DNA from: Frankiales bacterium
GTDB lineage: Bacteria; Actinomycetota; Actinomycetes; Mycobacteriales; SCTD01
Direction: 5' to 3'
Assembly: GCA_025464915.1 (NCBI GenBank)
Contig: JAODNF010000182.1
Coordinates: forward strand, 1 to 11,454
DNA: 11,454 nucleotides
Shown here in pieces: positions 6,118 through 11,454 of the stretch; the first letter of the stretch is position 1; every line of letters starts with the position of its first letter. The notes beneath the pieces are model-generated. The model did no database searches and was not told the origin of the DNA. It saw only the letters and a program-made list of their open reading frames with translations. A program made the translations under genes and the position numbers.

Positions 6118-7658
6118 CGTACGTCGGAGGCCAACCGCTCACGGTCGGCACGATCTTCGAGCGGATGCGCACCGTCTACGGCGACAACTCCGTCATCGAC
6201 GCGCTTCCCGGTGGCACGACGCGCATCACCTACCGCGAGCTCGGTGACCGCGTCCTGCGGCTCGTCACGGTGCTGCAGGACCTCGGTGTCCAGCCCGGCG
6301 ACCGTGTCGCGTCCTTCGCGAACAACTCGAGCCGCCACGTCGAGCTCTACTACGCCGTACCCCTAGCAGGTGCGGTGCTGCACATGGTCAACATCCGGCT
6401 CCACGACGACCAGCTCGAGCACGTCATCTCCGACGCCGGTGACGTCCTCGTCTTCGCCGACGACGACCTGGTCGAGCGGCTCGGCGCCCTCACGCTGCCG
6501 TCCGTCCAGAAGGTGCTGGCCCTCGGCGCCGACGTCGACGCGCTGGTCGCCCAGGCCGCGCCGTGCACAGACCTGCCCGACCTGCAGGAGGACATGCTCG
6601 CGGGGATGTGCCACACCAGCGGCACCACCGGGCTGCCCAAGGCCGCCGTCTACACCCACCGCTCGACGTACCTCCATGCCCTCACGGCCTGCATGGTCGA
6701 CGGCCTCGCGCTGTCCGAGCGCGAGCGGGTGCTGCCGGTCGTACCCCTGTTCCACGCGTGCGGCTGGGGCCTGCCCTACAGCGCTCCGTTCACCGGCGCG
6801 GAGCTCGTCCTCGTCGGCGCCGACACGTCGCCCGCGAACCTCGCCCGGGTCATCGCCGAGGAGCAGGTGACCTGGGGCGCCGGCGTGCCGACGATCTGGA
6901 ACGGCCTGCTGCCGCTGGCGAAGGACCTGCCCAGCCTCAAGACGCTCGGTGTCGGCGGGTCCGCCTCGCCACGGGCCCTCATCGCGGCCTACGACGAGCT
7001 CGGAATCACGCTGCTCCAGCTGTGGGGGATGACCGAGACGGGTCCGCTCGCCTCGACCAGCCGCCCGAGGAGGAGGCACGACGGCCTGCCCTACGAGGAG
7101 CTCCTCGACGTCCGCACGAAGACCGGCACGATCCTGCCCGGGCTCGAGGCTCGCGTCGTCGGCGACGACGGCGCGGTGCTGCCGTGGGACGGTGAGTCGG
7201 TCGGTGAGCTGGAGTGCCGCGGCCCCTGGGTGGCGGCCGACTACTGGGGCGGAGCGCCCGAGAAGTTCGACGACGGCTGGCTGCGCACCGGCGACATGGC
7301 GCGGATGGAGCACGACGGCTACTTCACGATCGTCGACCGCTCGAAGGACCTCGTGAAGTCCGGAGGCGAGTGGATCTCGTCCGTCGAGCTCGAAGGAGCC
7401 TGCCTCGGCCACCCGGCGGTCAAGGAGGCCGCAGTCGTCGGTGTCCCGTCGGCGAAGTGGGACGAGCGCCCCGTCGTCGTCGCGTCACTGCACTCGGAGC
7501 TGACCCTGGCCGAGCTCCGGGAGTTCCTCACCGGCAAGGTCGCCAAGTGGTGGCTGCCGGACGAGCTCGTCATCGTGGACGACGTCGCCAAGACCAGCGT
7601 CGGGAAGTACGACAAGAAGGTCATCCGGACCCAGGTCGCGCACCTCTCCCTGCCCTAG
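6114..7658 (+). CDS. AMP-forming fatty-acyl-CoA synthetase / carboxylate-CoA ligase
   Basis: A 514-residue member of the ANL adenylating superfamily. It activates a carboxylic acid with ATP to an acyl-adenylate and then transfers it to CoA. Motifs in order: P-loop HTSGTTGLPKA (167-177), PLFHACGWGLPY (211-222), GVGGSASPR (279-287), WGMTETGP (304-311), LRTGDM (390-395), DRSKDLVKSGGEWIS (408-422) marking the hinge and CoA-site region, and the C-terminal TSVGKYDKK (494-502), where Lys498 is the expected adenylation lysine. The TSVGK-type ending and WGMTET motif match medium/long-chain fatty-acyl-CoA ligases (AlkK-like) rather than acetyl-CoA synthetases. No transmembrane segment is visible, so it should be cytosolic or membrane-associated. 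The N-terminus is slightly shorter than in typical 540-residue relatives. The regulator gene overlaps its start; the lipase gene follows after 12 bases. It probably activates the acid released by the hydrolases of this operon for beta-oxidation or a related route. Confidence 0.92.
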   Translation: MTYVGGQPLTVGTIFERMRTVYGDNSVIDALPGGTTRITYRELGDRVLRLVTVLQDLGVQPGDRVASFANNSSRHVELYYAVPLAGAVLHMVNIRLHDDQLEHVISDAGDVLVFADDDLVERLGALTLPSVQKVLALGADVDALVAQAAPCTDLPDLQEDMLAGMCHTSGTTGLPKAAVYTHRSTYLHALTACMVDGLALSERERVLPVVPLFHACGWGLPYSAPFTGAELVLVGADTSPANLARVIAEEQVTWGAGVPTIWNGLLPLAKDLPSLKTLGVGGSASPRALIAAYDELGITLLQLWGMTETGPLASTSRPRRRHDGLPYEELLDVRTKTGTILPGLEARVVGDDGAVLPWDGESVGELECRGPWVAADYWGGAPEKFDDGWLRTGDMARMEHDGYFTIVDRSKDLVKSGGEWISSVELEGACLGHPAVKEAAVVGVPSAKWDERPVVVASLHSELTLAELREFLTGKVAKWWLPDELVIVDDVAKTSVGKYDKKVIRTQVAHLSLP

Positions 7659-7659
7659 G

Positions 7660-7666
7660 AAGGAGG
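7660..7666 (+). promoter_or_regulatory. Strong Shine-Dalgarno of the secreted lipase gene
   Basis: AAGGAGG starts two bases after the ligase stop (TAG 7656-7658) and lies four bases before ATG 7671. It is the best ribosome binding site in the window and marks the only junction of the gene train without an overlap. Confidence 0.75.
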
Positions 7667-7670
7667 CGCG

Positions 7671-8597
7671 ATGTCCCAGCCTCGCGCTCTCGTGGCCGTG
7701 GTCGCCGCTCTGCTGGCCCTCACGACGTCCGCCCACGCCGATCCGGGCAAGCCGGCCCGCACCAGGCCGCAGGGCCCGGCTGCGGTGAGGTTCGCCCGTG
7801 ACGTCCCGCTGCTGAAGGACTCCGAGTGGGGCTGGACCGTCGGCGGTTTCGGCGGCATCCGGCGCGGCTACCCGCTGAAGCACGTGCCGGTGATCTTCGT
7901 GCACGGCAACAACGTCGACGCTGCCGACTGGTACCCGGTCCGCGACGACTTCCTCAAGGCCGGCTGGACCAGGCAGGAGCTGTGGGGGCTGTCGTACGGC
8001 GGCCTCGGCGGCCACAACGGCACGGCCCTCAGGCGGCAGAACCCGGAAGCCGACACCGAGCACCAGCAGGAGGGCTCCGACCAGACCTACGTCACCGAGG
8101 ACGACGTCAACGTCCCTGACCTCTACTGCTTCATCAAGGTCGTGCAGGCCTACACCGGCTCCAGGCGCTTCGTGATCGTGAGCCACTCGCTCGGCGTGAC
8201 GCTGGCCCGCGAGACGCTGCGCGTACACCGCGAGCTGCGCCGGGACCTGGTCGCGTTCGTGGGGATCGCCGGTGCGAACCACGGCACGACGTTCTGCCCG
8301 CCGGGGTCCGAGGGCAACGTGGTCAGCTGCGACGAGATCGCCGCGGGCACGGCCTGGCTCGCGCGCCTCAACGCGGCGGGGGAGACCTACGGCCCGGCGC
8401 GGTGGATGACCGTGTACGACGGCAGCGGCGCCGGCGACCCGGCCTACGTCGGCGACAGCTACGCCCAGTCCCCGGCGCTGAGAGGTGCGGTGAACATGCA
8501 GTACCCGCACACCTATCACAACGACCTGCGCGTCGATGCCGGCATCGTCGCCGCCTACCGGGCCTGGATCGAGCGCTTCGCGACCCTGCACCGGTGA
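7671..8597 (+). CDS. Secreted alpha/beta hydrolase, lipase/esterase-like (possible polyester depolymerase type)
   Basis: A 308-residue exported hydrolase. Residues 1-23 look like a Sec signal peptide: a short basic start (MSQPR), a hydrophobic core and a probable cleavage after AHA (21-23). The mature part starts at about residue 24. An oxyanion-type 'PVIFVHGNN' lies at 73-81, and the nucleophile elbow SHSLG (171-175) carries Ser173. Asp250 or Asp256 in 'YDGSGAGDPAYVGDS' and His283 in 'YHNDLRVD' are the best triad candidates. Cys209 and Cys220 are close enough for a small disulfide loop. The 'HGNN..DW.....F..AGW....LWGLSYGG' layout fits the lipase class 2 group, which also includes PhaZ7-like extracellular polyhydroxybutyrate depolymerases. 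That assignment is a resemblance only. As the last gene of the train it probably acts outside the cell on an ester, supplying the importer encoded upstream. A hairpin starts three bases after its stop. Confidence 0.85.
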   Translation: MSQPRALVAVVAALLALTTSAHADPGKPARTRPQGPAAVRFARDVPLLKDSEWGWTVGGFGGIRRGYPLKHVPVIFVHGNNVDAADWYPVRDDFLKAGWTRQELWGLSYGGLGGHNGTALRRQNPEADTEHQQEGSDQTYVTEDDVNVPDLYCFIKVVQAYTGSRRFVIVSHSLGVTLARETLRVHRELRRDLVAFVGIAGANHGTTFCPPGSEGNVVSCDEIAAGTAWLARLNAAGETYGPARWMTVYDGSGAGDPAYVGDSYAQSPALRGAVNMQYPHTYHNDLRVDAGIVAAYRAWIERFATLHR

Positions 8598-8600
8598 GCC

Positions 8601-8618
8601 TTGGTGCGGACGCACCAA
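8601..8618 (+). terminator. Perfect hairpin after the lipase gene (terminator or operator)
   Basis: TTGGTGC (8601-8607), loop GGAC, GCACCAA (8612-8618) form a perfect 7-bp stem with a tetraloop, starting three bases after the lipase TGA. The position suits a terminator or 3'-end stabiliser, but no T-run follows. The 18-bp dyad also has the size and symmetry of an operator for a dimeric repressor acting on the next gene, and the sequence alone does not decide between these. Confidence 0.6.
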
Positions 8619-8645
8619 CGGGGAGGGGTCGTTTCTGCCTCCCCG
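8619..8645 (+). terminator. Second tandem hairpin between lipase and binding-protein genes
   Basis: CGGGGAGG (8619-8626) pairs perfectly with CCTCCCCG (8638-8645) across an 11-base loop. It starts directly after the first hairpin ends. The pair together resembles the tandem stem-loops used for U-less termination in actinobacteria. It separates the operon from the following binding-protein gene, which would then need its own promoter in 8646-8683 or within the hairpin region; no clear -10/-35 pair was recognised there. Confidence 0.6.
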
Positions 8646-8670
8646 CACACACGGCTGATCCGCGCGCCAC

Positions 8671-8675
8671 GGAGA
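8671..8675 (+). promoter_or_regulatory. Ribosome binding site of the LivK-like lipoprotein gene
   Basis: GGAGA lies eight bases before ATG 8684. It supports this start over the long in-frame extension that reaches back into the lipase gene; the extension lacks a signal sequence at its front. Confidence 0.65.
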
Positions 8676-8683
8676 ATACGGAC

Positions 8684-10285
8684 ATGAGGACCCGGATCCC
8701 CCTGGCCGTGGTGGCGCTGCTCGCCGTCTCGGCCTGCGGCAGCACCGTCCAGCAGTCCTCGACGACAACCCTGAACGGGACCAGCGGCGACGGCCTCTCC
8801 TCCGCCTCCGGGAGCTCGACCGGCGACGCCGGCACTCTCGGCACCGGCGCTGCGGCCGGTGCCGGTGGGAGCTCGACCGGGCTCGGCACATCGGGCAGCG
8901 CGGGGGTGGGGACGGACGGGTCGACAGGCTTGGGCAACACCGGCGGCAGCAGCGGGGACCCGACCGGCGGGGGGAGCGACGGCACGGGTGCGCCGCCGCT
9001 ACCGAGCCAGGGGAGCACCGGTCTGGGCGTGACCGCGAAGACGATCAGCATCGGGATCGGCTACTCGACGGACGGCGACGCGGCGAACGCCGCGATCGGC
9101 GCAGGGTCGTTCACCCAGGGCGACGAGAAGGGCAGCGCCCAGGCGCTCATCGATGAGATCAACGCGCACGGCGGGGTCGCGGGGCGCAAGCTGGTCGGTG
9201 TCTTCCACGGCTACAACGTCACGTCCGCGACCCCCGGCTCGACCCAGGACCAGGCCGCCTGCGACGACTGGACCGTCGACCACAAGGTCATCGCGGTGAT
9301 GAGCAGCAGCCTGACCGACACCCTGGTGGCCTGCCTCAAGCAGCGCGGCGTGCTGCTCATCAAGGCGGGACAGATCGTCGACGCCGACCAGACCTACCTG
9401 CGGAGCTACTCCAACGAGCTGCTGCTCGCGACGATGTCGCAGGACCGCATCTTCAAGGACCAGGCCCAGGCCTTCCAGCGGCAGAAGTACTTCACCGGCT
9501 GGAACACCGTCAACGGCACCCCCGGCGCGACGACCAAGGTCGGTGTGCTCACCTACGACAACGACAGCTTCACCCGGTCGCTCCGGCACGTGATCCTGCC
9601 GGCTCTCAAGGCAGCTGGGCACGCTCCCGCCGAGTCGGACGTGATCCAGGTGCACAAGGTGCAGCAGCAGTCGGACACCGCCGGCACCACCGCGCAGATC
9701 AAGAGCGCGGTGCTGCGCCTGCAGTCCGACGGCGTGACGCACGTCGTCCTCGGCGACGCCAGCGCTTTCATCATGGAGTTCTTCGCCGCCAACGCCCGGA
9801 CCCAGGGCTACTTCCCGCGCCTCGGCGTGACGTCGGGCGCGGCGCCCGAGGCCGTCTTCGAGGCCGGACTGGCAACGGCGCAGCAGCTCAACGGCATCTC
9901 CGGCAACGGCTGGCTGCCGACCCTCGACCTGCCGGGCGCCGAGGCCAACAAGCACACCAACAGCGCAGCCAAGCGCTGCCTCGAGATCCTCAAGCGCAGG
10001 ACGGGCCAGCAGCCCGCGAACGCCAACGAGGCGACGATCGCTCTCGGCGACTGCGACAGCCTCTTCATCTTCCAGAAGGCGATGTCCCTGGCCCCGACCC
10101 TCAGCCCCGCCGGCCTGTTGGCCGGCTTCGACAAGCTCGCCGGGAGCTACGTGTCGCCGACTGTCGGCCCGACCTTCGTCTCGTCGAACCAGCACGACAC
10201 CGCGGTGCAGGCCTGGGACCTGAACTGGGTCTCGAGCTGCACCTGCGTGCGCTACTCGAGCCAGCGACGCGTCCCCAGCCTCTAG
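8684..10285 (+). CDS. LivK-like substrate-binding lipoprotein with long Gly/Ser/Thr linker
   Basis: A 533-residue exported lipoprotein. Residues 1-17 are a lipoprotein signal peptide ending in the lipobox VSAC, with Cys18 as the lipidated residue, so it should be anchored on the outer face of the membrane. Residues about 19-112 are almost entirely Gly, Ser, Thr and Ala with a few Pro and Asp: a flexible tether. From 'GVTAKTISIGIGY' (115-127) onward it is a Peripla_BP_6 type-1 binding fold: 'GSAQALIDEINAHGGVAGRKL' is the classic first-lobe helix, 'KVGVLTYDND' (285-294) the inter-lobe strand, and 'QSDGVTHVVLGD' (347-358) the second lobe. Six cysteines after Cys18 (193, 217, 432, 457, 519, 521) could pair. 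The start is set by the lipobox and ribosome binding site. No permease gene follows it, so it may serve the Liv-type importer upstream, or act as a sensor. Ligand unknown. Confidence 0.87.
   Translation: MRTRIPLAVVALLAVSACGSTVQQSSTTTLNGTSGDGLSSASGSSTGDAGTLGTGAAAGAGGSSTGLGTSGSAGVGTDGSTGLGNTGGSSGDPTGGGSDGTGAPPLPSQGSTGLGVTAKTISIGIGYSTDGDAANAAIGAGSFTQGDEKGSAQALIDEINAHGGVAGRKLVGVFHGYNVTSATPGSTQDQAACDDWTVDHKVIAVMSSSLTDTLVACLKQRGVLLIKAGQIVDADQTYLRSYSNELLLATMSQDRIFKDQAQAFQRQKYFTGWNTVNGTPGATTKVGVLTYDNDSFTRSLRHVILPALKAAGHAPAESDVIQVHKVQQQSDTAGTTAQIKSAVLRLQSDGVTHVVLGDASAFIMEFFAANARTQGYFPRLGVTSGAAPEAVFEAGLATAQQLNGISGNGWLPTLDLPGAEANKHTNSAAKRCLEILKRRTGQQPANANEATIALGDCDSLFIFQKAMSLAPTLSPAGLLAGFDKLAGSYVSPTVGPTFVSSNQHDTAVQAWDLNWVSSCTCVRYSSQRRVPSL
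8810..8880 (+). repeat. In-frame repeated DNA in the linker of the lipoprotein gene
   Basis: GGGAGCTCGACCGG occurs at 8810-8823 and 8867-8880, 57 bp (19 codons) apart and in the same frame. Both copies encode a GSSTG stretch. Further degenerate GSTGLG-type units follow in the protein (residues about 79-84 and 110-115). The linker probably grew by slippage or unequal recombination of such units and could vary in length between strains. Confidence 0.65.
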
Positions 10286-10290
10286 AAGCC

Positions 10291-10312
10291 GGTCCGCGGG
10301 CCGATGCGGACC
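10291..10312. terminator. Hairpin between convergent genes, likely bidirectional terminator
   Basis: GGTCCGC (10291-10297) and GCGGACC (10306-10312) form a perfect 7-bp stem with an 8-base loop. It fills almost the whole 28-bp gap between the lipoprotein stop (10283-10285) and the minus-strand stop (10314-10316). Position and symmetry suit a terminator that works in both directions. There is no T-run on either side. Confidence 0.6.
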
Positions 10313-10313
10313 A

Positions 10314-11454
10314 TCACGCCTCCCGCTGCATGTGCCGGCCGCCGTAGTTGATGCCGTCGACGAGGCCGTCGGTGCCCCGGCTGAAGTAGCCCTTGAGCCC
10401 CTTCGCGTCGCCTTCCGCCACGACGTACCGGTCCGGCCCGTCGGTCGTCAGACCGAGGAAGGTGTCGGGCTGCTCGGCGTCCTCGCCCTCGGGCAGGAAC
10501 GTGAGGTCGGTGATGCGCGCCTTGACGACGAGCTTCGGGTGCTCGGCGACGACGCGCACCTCGACGGCGGTGGTGCGGTAGAGGCCCTCGTACTCCGAGA
10601 GCTGCTCGGGAGTGACCTCGGCGAGCTCGGGCTCCTTGGTGGACAGCCCGAGGTGCTCCTCGAGCGCCCAGGCGCGCAGCTTGTGGTGCAGCTCGGCGCC
10701 CGTCGGTCCGCAGTTCGTCATGCAGACGAAGGCGAAGTCCTTCGCAGTCACCATCACGAAGTCGGAGTGCTGGCCGTGGGTCGTGCCGCCGTGGCCGACG
10801 AGCGTCTCGCCGTCGAGGTCGGCGAGCAGCCACGAGATGCCGACCGCGTCGCCGAGGGCGGAGCCCGGCATCGTCGCGGTGGGCTGCTGCATCTGCTCGC
10901 GCGCCGCCTTGCTCAGCACCTCGTCGCCGACGTGGCCGAGGTGGAACCGGGCCCACGTCAGCTGGTCGCCGACGGTCGCGGTCCAGCCTCCGGCCGGGGT
11001 CGCGGAGCGCGGGATCGCCCACGGCTTCAGCACGACGACGCTGCCGTCCTCGTGCCGGTTGTGGCCGCTCGCGAACCGCATCGTCATGATCTCCTTGCCG
11101 AACCCGAAGGTGCGGTCGAGACCGAGCGGGTCCAGGACCAGCTCGCGGACGGCCTGCTCGTACGTCGTGCCGTGGACGCGCGCGATGAGGTGACCGGCGA
11201 GGCTCAGCGAGGCGTTGTTGTAGGACGGCGCGGAGCCGAGGGGCGAGACCTGGGGGAGGGTGGCCATGTAGGCGACGTACTTCTCGAGGGCGTCGTCGCC
11301 GTCGCCGGTGTCCTCGAAGACGTCGCCCATCCAGCCGGCCGTGTGGTTGAGCAGCTGCAGCACGGTGACCTTCGCGGCCACGTCCTCGTCCTTGAGGACG
11401 AGGTCCGGCAGGTAGGTGCGGACCGGGGCGTCGAGGTCGATGAGGCCCTTCTCG
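10314..11454 (-). CDS. Beta-lactamase-fold serine hydrolase (class C/PBP4*-like), N-terminus outside window
   Basis: The frame runs off the right edge. About 379 residues are visible; the GTG at 11381 is an internal Val, because the frame continues upstream with a family-typical 'EKGLIDLDAPVRTYLPDL' (11453-11400), followed by 'KVTVLQLLNHTAGW'. Two of the three active-site motifs are present: YNN (the YxN motif, 11222-11214) and HGG (10793-10785, at the KTG-equivalent position). The SxxK nucleophile motif should lie just upstream, outside the window. After the catalytic domain comes a C-terminal region of about 110 residues starting near 'LSEYEGLYRTTAVEVRV', which looks like the beta-rich lipocalin-like tail of many such hydrolases. 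These enzymes hydrolyse D-amino-acid peptides, esters or beta-lactams; the family alone does not predict resistance. It converges with the lipoprotein gene, so it belongs to a separate transcription unit. Whether it is exported cannot be seen. Confidence 0.88.
   Translation of the reverse strand, partial: EKGLIDLDAPVRTYLPDLVLKDEDVAAKVTVLQLLNHTAGWMGDVFEDTGDGDDALEKYVAYMATLPQVSPLGSAPSYNNASLSLAGHLIARVHGTTYEQAVRELVLDPLGLDRTFGFGKEIMTMRFASGHNRHEDGSVVVLKPWAIPRSATPAGGWTATVGDQLTWARFHLGHVGDEVLSKAAREQMQQPTATMPGSALGDAVGISWLLADLDGETLVGHGGTTHGQHSDFVMVTAKDFAFVCMTNCGPTGAELHHKLRAWALEEHLGLSTKEPELAEVTPEQLSEYEGLYRTTAVEVRVVAEHPKLVVKARITDLTFLPEGEDAEQPDTFLGLTTDGPDRYVVAEGDAKGLKGYFSRGTDGLVDGINYGGRHMQREA

Noticed and set aside
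8402..8683. Upstream extension of the lipoprotein frame into the lipase gene
   Set aside because: It would bury the lipoprotein signal peptide about 94 residues inside the protein. ATG 8684 with its ribosome binding site and lipobox is clearly better.
10282..11022. Second minus-strand frame of 246 codons within the serine hydrolase gene
   Set aside because: It is Arg/Ala/Gly-rich, lacks domain motifs and lies on the same strand in a different frame from the beta-lactamase-fold gene, which has the YNN and HGG motifs.

Overview
The window is high-GC DNA (roughly 70% by eye). It is tightly packed, uses ATG and GTG starts, and shows many 4-base ATGA/GTGA stop-start overlaps. The protein families present (a LivM-LivG fusion, a PucR/CdaR-type regulator with an RsbRD-like N-terminus, cysteine-containing LivK-like lipoproteins) point to an actinobacterium, possibly of the Nocardioides/Propionibacteriales type. 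The lineage is an inference; no rRNA or marker gene is present.

Bases 1-8597 hold one plus-strand gene train that was probably already under way before the window. In order: the C-terminal part of a branched-chain-amino-acid-type (HAAT family) substrate-binding protein, a LivH permease, a natural LivM-LivG fusion (permease plus ATPase), an 82-bp spacer that forms a 29-codon micro-ORF and a hairpin, LivF ATPase, a cytoplasmic alpha/beta hydrolase, a PucR-like regulator, a fatty-acyl-CoA-synthetase-type AMP-forming ligase, and a secreted lipase/esterase-type hydrolase. Every junction up to the ligase is a 1- or 4-base overlap, except the LivG-LivF junction, where the micro-ORF supplies two overlaps. 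The lipase starts 12 bases after the ligase behind a strong Shine-Dalgarno sequence. The order suggests one pathway: an ester or polyester is cut outside the cell, the acid or acyl product is imported by the Liv-type ABC system, remaining ester or lactone bonds are cut in the cytoplasm, the acid is activated as a CoA thioester, and a regulator encoded in the operon senses the state of the pathway. The substrate cannot be read from the sequence.

Bases 8598-8683 carry two tandem perfect hairpins, then the start of a second, full-length LivK-like lipoprotein gene (8684-10285) with an unusually long Gly/Ser/Thr linker after the lipobox. This is a second candidate binding protein for the same importer. 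It converges, across a 28-bp gap holding another perfect hairpin, with a minus-strand gene for a beta-lactamase-fold serine hydrolase that runs off the right edge.

No tRNA, rRNA, CRISPR array, insertion sequence or phage gene was seen. The strongest unexplained structure is the LivG-LivF spacer (3346-3435), which is flanked by an 11-bp direct repeat and contains an inverted repeat.
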